The position numbers and the translations under genes are program-made. This document shows, in pieces, positions 8,863 through 18,181 of a DNA stretch of 64,000 nucleotides. The DNA comes from Polaribacter tangerinus. GTDB taxonomy: Bacteria; Bacteroidota; Bacteroidia; Flavobacteriales; Flavobacteriaceae. Each line of letters starts with the position of its first letter. The first letter of the stretch is position 1. The notes beneath the pieces are model-generated. The model was given only the letters and a program-made list of their open reading frames with translations, was not told the DNA's origin and did not search any database. Location: NCBI RefSeq assembly GCF_038024095.1, contig NZ_CP150668.1:1240001-1304000 (forward strand), in the 5' to 3' direction.

Positions 8863-11319
8863 ATGAAACAAAAAAACTTTTTAGCAACTTTATTTTGCTT
8901 CTTTTTTACTTTTAGCATTTTAGGACAAACAACTTATTATGTTGCCTCTGACGGCGTAAACAATGATGCTGACCGAGATGGTCAATCTTTAGGTGAGGCT
9001 TGGGCCTCATTAGGGTATACTATTTCTCGAGCTAGTAATAATGATACTATAATAATAGATGGTTCTGTTAATCAAACCGCACAAACGTTTATCAATGATG
9101 CAAACTCCAAAAGTTTGACAATTAGAGGACAAAACAACGCCACTATTACTGGTGATGGCTCTAATCGATTAATAGCAGTAACTCAAACTAACACTCAAAC
9201 TTGGTCTTTTGAGGATATCACATTCCAAAATATTAGTTCTGGTGCCCAAGGTTCAGTTTTTAACGCCTTTAATGCTAATCTAACTGTTTCATTCACAGGC
9301 TGTAATTTTTTGAATAACAGTACATCTGCTTCAGCAGGAGGAGGTGCCGTTTATGTTCAAAATGCAACTGCGACGTTTACTAATTGTAACTTTTATAAAA
9401 ATTCTAATACAAATGCATCCGCTCAGGGTGGGGCTCTGCATAATCAAGGAAGCGCTACAGTAACAGTTACAAATAGTACTTTTTATCAAAATTCAGTTGC
9501 TGCATCAGGAAATTTTAATGGTGCGGCAATCAGAGTCAGTAATACAAGCGTTAATTTAACAATCAATAATAGTTTGTTTTATGATAATACCTCGGGAAAT
9601 GGATCTAATTCAGATATAAATTCTCTACCAGGTTCAACAATAGATATTAACAACTCGTTGGCTCAATATACAAGTAATGTTGGTACCCATTTAAGTTCAG
9701 ATTTAAGCGCAGATTTTTCTAACACTACCTTTACTTTTACCAGTCCAAACTTAACATACGGGGCTCCATCTTCTATTAATGACGATACTCCAATAGATTT
9801 TGGTTCAGACAAAAGCGATGTAGGTGCTTGGGATTCAAAAATCAATTTATTTAAAGCAGGTTCAGATTGGGCAACAGGTACAAACTGGTCATCAACTGCT
9901 GCTCCTACTTCTTTAGAAAATGTAACCTTGTTATCAGATTCGCCAGCATTGGTAATAGGTGGCTCTACAAATGCAACAATTAACAATTTATCTATAGATG
10001 GATCAAGTTCATTGACTATTAACTCAGGAGGTAGTTTAATTGTAAATGGCACATCAACAGGAAATGTAACCTACAACAGAAACCTTGCAACAACAAACTG
10101 GTATTTGGTTTCTTCACCATTTGCAGGAGAAACTATGACATCTATCAGAGCAAATAACACACTTGCTGATGGATCTGGAGACGGAAGAATTGGTTTTGCT
10201 CCTTATGATGATTCTCAAGCTTTGGGTTCTAAATGGACATATTTTACAAATACCTCAAATGATGCATTAGCTAACGGAAAAGGTTATTCTGCAAAATTAG
10301 CATCTGCTGGCGATATTTCATTCACAGGAACAATCAATACTACTGATGTTTCAGTAGCTGTTTCCAATGCAGGAACAGGTTTTAACTTGATTGGAAATCC
10401 ATATACTTCACACTTAACAAGTGCTACTTTTTTAACAGATAATTCTGCGAATTTAGTTTCACAAACGCTTTGGGTTTGGAATGGAAGTATTTATGAGACA
10501 AAAGTAACTGGAGACTCATTTGTGTTGGCACCAGCTCAAGGATTTTTTGTAAGATCATCAAACGGAACAAACATCAACATTGCAGAATCTTATCAAGCTT
10601 CAACAGGTGGAACTTTCCAAAAATCATCAAAAACAGAAGTGAAATTGATAATGAACGATGGCTCAAATAATAGATTTGTGAAAATGTATTATTTAGACAA
10701 TGCAACCAAAGGTTTTGACAATGGTTTTGACGGTGAAACTTTTGGCGGGATTGAAAATACCGTAGATGTATTTACTAATTTAATTGAAAATAATGATGGT
10801 AAAAAATTCCAAGTTCAATCATTACCAATTGCTGAAATGGAGACCATAATTGTTCCTGTAGGTGTTAAAGCTGATGCTGGAAAAGAAATCACCTTTACTG
10901 CTGAAGCGATGAATTTACCTAGAGATACTAAAGTTTTTTTAGAAGACAGATTTACAAATACTATTACTCGTTTAGACGAAGCAAATACATCATATAAAGT
11001 AACTTTAAATGATGCTTTAAACGGAACAGGACGTTTCTTTTTACACACAAAAGCATCTGGAGTATTAAGTACTGATGAAGTTCTTTTACAAAACACCAAT
11101 GTATATGCAACTAGCAACAATACCTTAAGAATTGTAGGCTTACCTTCAGGAAATGCAGACTTAAAAATGTACAATATTTTAGGCAAACAAGTTTTAAATA
11201 CATCATTTAAGGCTAATGGAGCAAAAGAAATTACTTTACCAAGATTAGCAAGTGGCGTTTATATTGTTCAGTTATTAACTGAATCGAGTAAACTAAACAA
11301 GAAAATTATATTAGAATAA
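8863..11319 (+). CDS. Secreted beta-helix protein with T9SS type A sorting domain
   Basis: First gene of the rightward operon. It has a signal peptide (1-21, ending near ILGQ), then TYYVASDG, a start common in right-handed parallel beta-helix proteins. Repeated blocks such as FTNCNFYKNS and VTNSTFYQNS (about 60-270) form coils of a beta-helix. A second module begins near residue 325 (DWATGTNWSS) and is of the kind found in long flavobacterial surface proteins. The last about 75 residues (KMYNILGKQVLN, LASGVYIVQL, ending KKIILE) are a T9SS type A C-terminal domain, so the product is exported and probably surface-attached. No catalytic motif was recognised; it may bind or cleave the polysaccharide. 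A 56-residue peptide gene follows after 27 bp. Confidence 0.82.
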   Translation: MKQKNFLATLFCFFFTFSILGQTTYYVASDGVNNDADRDGQSLGEAWASLGYTISRASNNDTIIIDGSVNQTAQTFINDANSKSLTIRGQNNATITGDGSNRLIAVTQTNTQTWSFEDITFQNISSGAQGSVFNAFNANLTVSFTGCNFLNNSTSASAGGGAVYVQNATATFTNCNFYKNSNTNASAQGGALHNQGSATVTVTNSTFYQNSVAASGNFNGAAIRVSNTSVNLTINNSLFYDNTSGNGSNSDINSLPGSTIDINNSLAQYTSNVGTHLSSDLSADFSNTTFTFTSPNLTYGAPSSINDDTPIDFGSDKSDVGAWDSKINLFKAGSDWATGTNWSSTAAPTSLENVTLLSDSPALVIGGSTNATINNLSIDGSSSLTINSGGSLIVNGTSTGNVTYNRNLATTNWYLVSSPFAGETMTSIRANNTLADGSGDGRIGFAPYDDSQALGSKWTYFTNTSNDALANGKGYSAKLASAGDISFTGTINTTDVSVAVSNAGTGFNLIGNPYTSHLTSATFLTDNSANLVSQTLWVWNGSIYETKVTGDSFVLAPAQGFFVRSSNGTNINIAESYQASTGGTFQKSSKTEVKLIMNDGSNNRFVKMYYLDNATKGFDNGFDGETFGGIENTVDVFTNLIENNDGKKFQVQSLPIAEMETIIVPVGVKADAGKEITFTAEAMNLPRDTKVFLEDRFTNTITRLDEANTSYKVTLNDALNGTGRFFLHTKASGVLSTDEVLLQNTNVYATSNNTLRIVGLPSGNADLKMYNILGKQVLNTSFKANGAKEITLPRLASGVYIVQLLTESSKLNKKIILE

Positions 11320-11346
11320 ATCTATCAACCTAAGACATTTAAGATA

Positions 11347-11517
11347 ATGGAATCAAAAGAAAATAAAACTCAAGATATTACTCGTAAAGAAGCAATTAAA
11401 AAAATAGGTAACTATGGAAAATATGCAGCACTCACTGCTTTAGGAACCTATATGATTTTAAACCCACAAAAAGCTCAGGCAAGTTCAGTTCCTTCTAATC
11501 CAGGTGTAGGTTTTTAA
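11347..11517 (+). CDS. Small 56-residue leader-like peptide, function unknown
   Basis: Short reading frame from ATG 11347 to TAA 11517, 27 bp after the T9SS protein and 86 bp before the GH110 gene on the same strand. The first 24 residues are charged and contain ITRKEAIKKIG, which looks like a Tat leader motif with RK instead of RR. A hydrophobic stretch follows (AALTALGTYMIL), then NPQKAQA resembling a signal peptidase site, leaving only about 11 residues (SSVPSNPGVGF). The organisation is therefore leader plus a tiny Pro/Gly tail. I do not know its function; possibilities are a membrane-anchored small protein, a processed peptide or an accessory to the preceding secreted protein. The frame is clean and the spacing gene-like. 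Confidence 0.7.
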   Translation: MESKENKTQDITRKEAIKKIGNYGKYAALTALGTYMILNPQKAQASSVPSNPGVGF

Positions 11518-11540
11518 GCGTAAACAGTAACAATTTTGTG

Positions 11541-11571
11541 CTATCTATGCTAACACAAATAGCATAGGTAG
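11541..11571 (+). other. Intra-operon hairpin before the GH110 gene
   Basis: CTATCTATGCTA (11541-11552) pairs with TAGCATAGGTAG (11560-11571): 12 pairs including one G-U, loop of 7 nt. No T-tract follows, so it is more likely an mRNA-stabilising or processing element, or a weak attenuator, than a classical terminator. Confidence 0.6.
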
Positions 11572-11603
11572 AACTTTTAATAACCTAAATATAAAATCCG
11601 CAT

Positions 11604-13499
11604 ATGAAGATAATTAAAGATATTTTAAAAAAGAATTTAGCATTTTTTGTGGCGCTAATTGTTTTAACTAGCTATGGTCAAAAAGTTTTAAATCTATCAG
11701 AATATAATATTCAAGCAGCTGAAGATGCTACACCTATTATAGTAAAAGCATTAAAGAAATGCAAAGAAGAAGGGTTTAGCAAGTTAATTTTCCCAAAAGG
11801 AACCTATCACTTTTATCCAACTTTTGCACCAGAAAGGTATTGTGAAATTACCAATAACGATAATGGTTTGAAAAGAACTGCGTTCCCATTAATTGATTTT
11901 CACAATTTCGTGGTAGATGGAGGAGATTCTGATTTTATCTTTCATGGCAAAATGATTCCTTTTATTATTGAAGAAAGTTCTAATATTAAAATTACAAATT
12001 TAAGTATAGACTGGGAAGTTCCTTTCGCTTTAGAAGGTTTAGTTGTCGCCAACAATACTGAAACCAAAACTTTTGATATTGAAGTTAACTCACCTTACGA
12101 AGTTCAGTTTGGGCGTTTATACTTAAAATTAGAAAGACCAGATACACCTTATGAAAGAAAATATGGAAAAAGATTTGCCTATTGGGAACATGACAACCTA
12201 GAAGTAGGTCAAAATATTTTTTGGGACCCTAAAACAATGGCACCTTTATATAATACAAAACTCTATAATATGCCTGAAAAAGGAATTCATGCAGTTGAGT
12301 TAAAAAAAGGATTAATAAGAATATCAACAGAAATGACAAAGCTTCCGCCAATTGGTTCTGTTATGGTTTCTAAAGGCGAGTATTTAGAAAATAGAACTAG
12401 CCCTGCTTTTAGAGTATTTAAGTCTAAAGATTTAGAATTTAAAAATGTAAATGTATACCATGCAGGTGCTATGGGATTAATTGCTGAAAGATCAGAAAAT
12501 ATTACACTAGATAGTTTTAATGTAGTATTACGAGAAGGTTCTGGCAGAATGGTAACAACAACGGCAGATGCTACACATTTTTGTAATGTAAAAGGAATGG
12601 TAACCATTAAAAACTGTACGTTTGAAAACATGTTAGATGATGCTACCAATATTCATGGCACCTATGTAAGGGTTAATAAAATTATTGATGACTACACTCT
12701 GGCAGTAGAAACCTATCATCCTCATCAAAACGGATATTTATTTGGCGAAGAAGGAGATGAAGTTCAAATCATCGATCAAGTAAATCTTCAGCCTACAACA
12801 GTGCCAATGGTTTTAAAAAAAGTAGAAAGAGTTAATGAAAAAATATCTTACATCACTTTTAATAAACCGATAACCAATAAAGTACAAATTTATGATGGCG
12901 TAGAAAATATTTCATGGCATGCTTCGGCTGTTTTAGAAAATAATGTAGTCAGAAATAATAGGGCTCGTAGTTTTTTAATTTCAACTCCAAGAAAAGTTGT
13001 GGTTAGAAATAATCACTTATCTTCTCAAATGGCAAGTTTTCGATTAACAGGCGATTTAGGTTTATGGAATGAGTCTGGTCCTAATGATGGACTTTTAATT
13101 GAAAACAATGTTATTGAAAATGCAGTTTATGGCGGTAATGGACCACAATCTATCTTTTTAATTGATCCTCAGTATGTTGATAAAAATAACTTTAAAGGAA
13201 TGTACAGCAGAGATATTACAATTAGAAACAATACCATAAAAACGTTTGACAACTCTATTTTAGTAGCCATGTCTGTCGATGGTTTAGTCTTTGAAAATAA
13301 TACAATTATTCAGACAGATAAATACAAACCGATATTTCCAGATGTAGATAATATTCAAATTATAAATTGTAATGATGTTACAATAAAGGGAAATACTTAC
13401 AAGAGATTAGATGGTAAAAAAGGAACTTTAAGTATCGATAAAAAATCAACAAATATAAAGGTATCCAAAAAAGAGTCATTTAAATCAAGTACAAAATAA
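11604..13499 (+). CDS. GH110-type alpha-1,3-galactosidase (right-handed beta-helix)
   Basis: Exo-acting inverting alpha-1,3-galactosidase family, known from gut Bacteroides (blood-group B and linear alpha-Gal) and from marine bacteria. A signal peptide occupies 1-25 (LTSYGQ). Family blocks seen are LIDFHNFVVDGG and IEESSNIKITNLSIDW near the N-terminus, ADATH with Asp322, and MLDDATNIHGTYV with Asp345-Asp346; these acidic residues lie where the family has its catalytic aspartates. C-terminal coils contain ENNVVRNNRARSFLI and IENNVIENAVYGG. Length 631 agrees with the family. There is no T9SS tail, so a periplasmic location is likely. It sits 11 bp before susC. Together with the sulfatases it points to a sulfated galactan or other alpha-1,3-Gal glycan; the substrate is inferred. 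Confidence 0.85.
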   Translation: MKIIKDILKKNLAFFVALIVLTSYGQKVLNLSEYNIQAAEDATPIIVKALKKCKEEGFSKLIFPKGTYHFYPTFAPERYCEITNNDNGLKRTAFPLIDFHNFVVDGGDSDFIFHGKMIPFIIEESSNIKITNLSIDWEVPFALEGLVVANNTETKTFDIEVNSPYEVQFGRLYLKLERPDTPYERKYGKRFAYWEHDNLEVGQNIFWDPKTMAPLYNTKLYNMPEKGIHAVELKKGLIRISTEMTKLPPIGSVMVSKGEYLENRTSPAFRVFKSKDLEFKNVNVYHAGAMGLIAERSENITLDSFNVVLREGSGRMVTTTADATHFCNVKGMVTIKNCTFENMLDDATNIHGTYVRVNKIIDDYTLAVETYHPHQNGYLFGEEGDEVQIIDQVNLQPTTVPMVLKKVERVNEKISYITFNKPITNKVQIYDGVENISWHASAVLENNVVRNNRARSFLISTPRKVVVRNNHLSSQMASFRLTGDLGLWNESGPNDGLLIENNVIENAVYGGNGPQSIFLIDPQYVDKNNFKGMYSRDITIRNNTIKTFDNSILVAMSVDGLVFENNTIIQTDKYKPIFPDVDNIQIINCNDVTIKGNTYKRLDGKKGTLSIDKKSTNIKVSKKESFKSSTK

Positions 13500-13510
13500 A
13501 AATCATAAAG

Positions 13511-16500
13511 ATGAAAAAACAATTAATACTTACTTTAATTTGTCTATGTTTCTTTCAATTTTCATTTGCTCAAAAAAGTGTAACCGGAAAAGTTACAGAT
13601 TCCAATGGAGATGTTCTTCCTGGAGTAACGATTCAAATTAAGGGCACAAATTCAGGGGAAGTAACAGATTTCGACGGAAAATATACACTAAAAATCACTA
13701 AAAATGATATTACACTAGTCTTTAGTTATTTAGGAATGAAAACCAAAGAAATTATCTATACAGGCCAAACTGTTCTTAATGTTATGTTAGAAGATGAAGC
13801 TAATAGACTTAATGAAATTGTAGTTATTGGTTATGGAGCTGTAAAAAAAGGAGATCTAACGGGTACCATAAGTTCTGTAAAAGACAGCCTTATTGAAGTT
13901 TCTAAATCTCCTAACCTATTTGATGCTATTCAAGGTAGAATAGCAGGTGTTAATATTACTTCAAGTTCAGGTGAGCCAGGAGCCGCTGTTAATTTTAATA
14001 TACGAGGATCAAACTCTGTTTATGGTTCTGGATCTCCATTATTTGTAATTGACGGCGTTCAAATAGATATAGATCCTAGTGAAGTTGCTAATTCTGGTGT
14101 TGGCTCGGTTGCAAATTTAGATCCCTTAGCAACGATTAATCCTTTAGACATTGAATCGATTGAAGTGCTTAAAGATGCTTCTGCAACCGCTATTTATGGT
14201 TCGAGAGGAGCTAATGGAGTTGTTATAATTACCACAAAAGGCGGTAAAAATGGAGATGTTTCTTTTAACTACACGAGTTCCATTGGTTTTCAGACCGCAG
14301 CAAATAGAATTGACGTAATCACTCCAGAAGAGTACTTGCTTTATCGAGAAGTTAGGGATCCAGGAAATGGATTCACTAATGTAAATGGTGGCCCAAGAGA
14401 TTTTTCGAACATTCCAAGTCAAAACTGGCAAGATCAAGTTTTGAGAACAGCAGAAGTTCAAAACCATTTTATTTCTGCTTCTGGTGGTTCTGAGAATACA
14501 AAATATTCAGCAAGTGCTGGCTTTTTAGACCAACAGGGGCTTGTAATTGAAAATGAATACAGCAAGTACAATTTTCGAATCAATGCAACCCACAAGCAAA
14601 GTGACAAACTAGAGTTTGGATTTAATTTAAATACATCTTTTACCGAAACTTCTGGTGTTGCCAATCAAGGTAGTGGTGGTGATGAGTTTAATGGGGTTGT
14701 ACAATTAATGGTAATCGCTAATCCTTGGGAACTGCTTGATTTAACCCAACAAGAAGAAGCCTCTCAAGATTTCTTATCTCCTCTTTCTTTAATTGAAGAA
14801 GGTGAAAAAATTCTTAGGTTTTCTAGAACCATTGGGAGTTTTTATGCACAATATAAATTAACAGATCATCTTACTTGGCGATCCCACATAGGAGCTAACT
14901 TTTCAGGATCAAAAATGCAGGAGTTTCACAGTTCAAACAGTCTTTTTGGTTGGAGATGGAATGGTAGAGCTGTCATCAGGCAAACAGAAACATCTTCCTA
15001 TAATTTTTACAGTACGTTAAGGTATATGAAAACCTTTAAAGGCGGTCACTGGTTAAATGTTTTAGGCGGAATTGAACGCTTTAGATATAGCAGAGAGAGC
15101 TTTTTTAATGATATTATTGGATTCGAGAACCAAGAGTTAGGGTTTAACAATATTGCCATCGGACAAACATTTAGAGAGTATAGTTCTGATCGATTAATCT
15201 CAAAAAGAATGTCTTATTTTTCAAGAATTAATTATACTTATAAAGGAAAATACCTATTTACTTTTAATGCACGTGCAGATGGGTCTGATAAATTTGGCCC
15301 AAATAATCGATGGGGATACTTTACAGGAGGAGCCTTTGCTTGGAGAGTGAATCGAGAAAACTTCATGAAAGACATTAAAGAAATAAATGACTTAAAATTT
15401 CGAGTTAGTTATGGGCAAACGGGTAATGAAAGAATTCCTCCTTTTACCTATTTAGCAAGGGTAGATAATACTTGGTATTCAAGTAATGATGCCTTGAATT
15501 TTGGCCTATCACCAGGTACCTTCGGTAATCCAGATTTAAAATGGGAAACAACTACACAATTTAACATTGGCTTTGATATGGGGCTTTTTAAAGATCGTAT
15601 AAACCTTACGTTTGATTATTATAACAAACTAACAACAGACATGTTAATCGATGCTCCTGTGCCAGGGCAGTCAGGCTTTAATTCTCAGTGGGGAAATTTA
15701 GGATCCGTACAGAATAGAGGATATGAGTTCAGTTTAAGTACAGTTAATATCAATACACCAAACTTTAAATGGAGTTCAGATTTTAATATCAGTACCAACC
15801 TTAATGAAATAAAAGATTTAGGAGATATTGAGTTTATTCCTACACTCGTTCCAGGAGGTTGGATTACAAATCCAGGTAGAGTTATGGTAGGGAAACCAAT
15901 TGGTGTAATGTATGGGTATGTTTTTGATGGAATTCATCAGGAAGGAAACCCTGAAGGAGCAGTTCCTGGAAGCATGAAATATAGAGATTTGAATGGAGAC
16001 GGAATTATAGATGACGCCAATGATCGAACTGTTATAGGCGATTCTAACCCAAAACATATTGGTGGTCTAAACAATACATTTAGCTACAAAAATTTTACAT
16101 TATCAATGTTTTGGCAATGGAGTTACGGAAACGATGTTTTTAACGCAGCCAGGCTAAGGTCTAATGGTTTTCAACCTTTTATGAACATCACAAGAGATTA
16201 TTATGAAAGTGCATGGACACCAGAAAATATGTCAAACGTAGCCCCTGCATTTGGCAAAATAGAACCAGTGGCATCAAGTTATTATGTCGAAGACGCTTCG
16301 TTTTTAAGATTAAAAACAATTAATCTTTCTTATGATTTACCTAGAAAACTGTTCGCAAATAGTCAGATAAAAAGTTTACGCCTTTTTGTTTCTGCCAATA
16401 ACCTGCTAACCTTTACCAAATACTCTGGTTTTGACCCAGAGGTAAGTCATTGGAACCCGCTTATTCGTGGCTTTGAACGATTCTCTTATCCAAGAGCAAG

Positions 16501-16534
16501 AAGTATAATAATAGGATTAAATTTAAATTTTTAA
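13511..16534 (+). CDS. SusC-like TonB-dependent outer-membrane transporter
   Basis: Imports oligosaccharides across the outer membrane, powered by TonB, with SusD as lid. A signal peptide occupies 1-20 (FSFAQ). The carboxypeptidase-D-regulatory-like domain (22-97) is followed by the SusC signature NEIVVIGYGAVKKGDLTG (101-118), then the plug (about 125-235; IRGSNSVYGSGSPLFVIDG, DASATAIYGSRGANGVVIIT) and a beta-barrel to a terminal IGLNLNF ending in Phe. There is no N-terminal STN signalling domain, so the ECF sigma factor downstream is unlikely to be driven by it. Length 1007 is typical. The gene is 4 bp before susD. Confidence 0.97.
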   Translation: MKKQLILTLICLCFFQFSFAQKSVTGKVTDSNGDVLPGVTIQIKGTNSGEVTDFDGKYTLKITKNDITLVFSYLGMKTKEIIYTGQTVLNVMLEDEANRLNEIVVIGYGAVKKGDLTGTISSVKDSLIEVSKSPNLFDAIQGRIAGVNITSSSGEPGAAVNFNIRGSNSVYGSGSPLFVIDGVQIDIDPSEVANSGVGSVANLDPLATINPLDIESIEVLKDASATAIYGSRGANGVVIITTKGGKNGDVSFNYTSSIGFQTAANRIDVITPEEYLLYREVRDPGNGFTNVNGGPRDFSNIPSQNWQDQVLRTAEVQNHFISASGGSENTKYSASAGFLDQQGLVIENEYSKYNFRINATHKQSDKLEFGFNLNTSFTETSGVANQGSGGDEFNGVVQLMVIANPWELLDLTQQEEASQDFLSPLSLIEEGEKILRFSRTIGSFYAQYKLTDHLTWRSHIGANFSGSKMQEFHSSNSLFGWRWNGRAVIRQTETSSYNFYSTLRYMKTFKGGHWLNVLGGIERFRYSRESFFNDIIGFENQELGFNNIAIGQTFREYSSDRLISKRMSYFSRINYTYKGKYLFTFNARADGSDKFGPNNRWGYFTGGAFAWRVNRENFMKDIKEINDLKFRVSYGQTGNERIPPFTYLARVDNTWYSSNDALNFGLSPGTFGNPDLKWETTTQFNIGFDMGLFKDRINLTFDYYNKLTTDMLIDAPVPGQSGFNSQWGNLGSVQNRGYEFSLSTVNINTPNFKWSSDFNISTNLNEIKDLGDIEFIPTLVPGGWITNPGRVMVGKPIGVMYGYVFDGIHQEGNPEGAVPGSMKYRDLNGDGIIDDANDRTVIGDSNPKHIGGLNNTFSYKNFTLSMFWQWSYGNDVFNAARLRSNGFQPFMNITRDYYESAWTPENMSNVAPAFGKIEPVASSYYVEDASFLRLKTINLSYDLPRKLFANSQIKSLRLFVSANNLLTFTKYSGFDPEVSHWNPLIRGFERFSYPRARSIIIGLNLNF

Positions 16535-16538
16535 TATA

Positions 16539-18164
16539 ATGAAGAAGTTAAAATTTTTAATACTTAGTTTGTTGGTTATTGCATCATCTTGCAGTGATGA
16601 TTACCTGAATACAGAACCACTTTCATTCTTAACAACAGATACTTATTACCAAACGCCAGATCAAATCGAGATTGCGCTAGCTGGTGTATACAATGTTTTA
16701 TCTGCAAGTCAAGTTCAGAATTTCGGAAATAATTCCACCTTCTCAAGAAACATGATGGTAATGCTTAATGGTGCAACAGACGAAGCCGTAGTAAGAGATT
16801 TAAACATCAATCCTAACTATGTAGATTGGGGTGATGCAAGTTTTACGGCTCAAAGCAATTTTGTAAATGAATCTTGGGTATTCCTATATGCTGGAATCAA
16901 TAGAGCAAATACGTTAATAGAAAGAATTCAACTTGTAGATGGTTTCGAAGCAAATAGAAAAGAAGAAATTATTGCGGAAGCCAGATTATTAAGAGGCTTT
17001 TACCATATGATGCTTTCCATGATGCATGGTGGCATACCCGTTTATGCATCTACTACAGAAGATCCACTAAAAGCAAGAAATAGCATTCAAGAGGTCTATG
17101 ATTTGGTGATTGATGATTATGAGTTTGCCTACCAAACCTTAGGCAATAGAGCAGAAACTTTGGGAAGAGTAAACAAGTGGTCTGCAGCCGGTTTATTAGC
17201 AAAAGTACATACCTACCTTGCAAGTGCTAAAAACTCAGGATTAAATGGATTTATTTCAATTAATGATTTTAGTTGGGTAGATAGCAATCAGCATTACATT
17301 TCTGCCCTTACCTACACGCAAGATATCATTGCCAATAGTGGCTATCAATTGGCATCTAACTACGATTATTTATTTAGAGAAACCACCAAACAACAACAAT
17401 ATTCCGAAAATCTTTTTGCTGTAGAGGCAAGTAACGATCCTTCTACAAATGTTGTAAATATTGTGGTAAACGCTTTTGTTCCACAAGGAAACGCTAACAG
17501 AGTGGGCGGAGGTTATGGTTGGTTTAGACCTATGAGTGAATTATATAATAAATACATCGAAGGAGATTTTAGGAGAGACCACAATGTTACCGGAAACCTA
17601 AACTCGGTAAATAGATTTGAATTCATTGAAGGAGTTAAATATTTTGTACCAAGAGATATCCCAAGCCTCAATAACGGTTTCTTGTGTATTGGAAAATACA
17701 GAATGGTTGACCCAGCATTAAAATCCATTCCAAACTGGGCATCAAATATCAATTTGCCCCTCTTAAGGTATGCAGATATTTTGTTGCTTCATGCAGAAGC
17801 CTTGTATTTCACAGGTGATGAGCCTTCCGCAAGAAACTTCTTATCAACAGTAAGACAGCGTTCGGTAACCAATGGTTTTTTGTTAGCAGACTTAAACAAT
17901 GCCTATCGAAAAGCAGATTTTGTTGAAGAGCTATTGGATGAGCGTTCAAGAGAATTGTGCTTTGAAAATTGGAGACGAATAGACTTAGCCAGATTTAATA
18001 AATATACAGAAACTATCAATAATCTTTCAACGACAGATGGTTTTTACAATATACGGGTTGCTCCTATTGTTCAAAACAACTGGAAACCCGAACGCGTATG
18101 GTTTCCCATACCAACCATTCAAATAGACTTAAACAAAAACTTAATTCAAAATCAAGGATTTTAA
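16539..18164 (+). CDS. SusD-like glycan-binding lipoprotein
   Basis: Surface lipoprotein that captures glycan and closes over the SusC pore. The lipobox ends at Cys18 (ASSC), followed by DDYLNTEPLS, a typical SusD start. Helical TPR-like segments include RANTLIERIQ, AEARLLRGFYHMML and the conserved C-terminal ELLDERSRELCFENWRRIDLAR region. Length 541 is normal. It begins 4 bp after susC, so the two are translationally linked. Because binding residues vary widely in SusD proteins, the sugar cannot be read directly; the GH110 and sulfatase context suggests a sulfated alpha-galactose-containing glycan. Confidence 0.97.
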   Translation: MKKLKFLILSLLVIASSCSDDYLNTEPLSFLTTDTYYQTPDQIEIALAGVYNVLSASQVQNFGNNSTFSRNMMVMLNGATDEAVVRDLNINPNYVDWGDASFTAQSNFVNESWVFLYAGINRANTLIERIQLVDGFEANRKEEIIAEARLLRGFYHMMLSMMHGGIPVYASTTEDPLKARNSIQEVYDLVIDDYEFAYQTLGNRAETLGRVNKWSAAGLLAKVHTYLASAKNSGLNGFISINDFSWVDSNQHYISALTYTQDIIANSGYQLASNYDYLFRETTKQQQYSENLFAVEASNDPSTNVVNIVVNAFVPQGNANRVGGGYGWFRPMSELYNKYIEGDFRRDHNVTGNLNSVNRFEFIEGVKYFVPRDIPSLNNGFLCIGKYRMVDPALKSIPNWASNINLPLLRYADILLLHAEALYFTGDEPSARNFLSTVRQRSVTNGFLLADLNNAYRKADFVEELLDERSRELCFENWRRIDLARFNKYTETINNLSTTDGFYNIRVAPIVQNNWKPERVWFPIPTIQIDLNKNLIQNQGF

Positions 18165-18181
18165 CTTAAAAACAATTAATC

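Noticed and set aside
9663..10052. Leftward 129-codon frame inside the first T9SS gene
   Set aside because: Antisense of a well-supported coding region, with no promoter and no recognisable protein features.
11541..11571. Intrinsic terminator
   Set aside because: The stem is good but no T-run follows and the operon continues in close order.
13511..16534. SusC acting as signal transducer for the nearby ECF sigma factor
   Set aside because: The N-terminus goes directly from the signal peptide to the carboxypeptidase-like domain; there is no STN signalling domain and no FecR-type anti-sigma.
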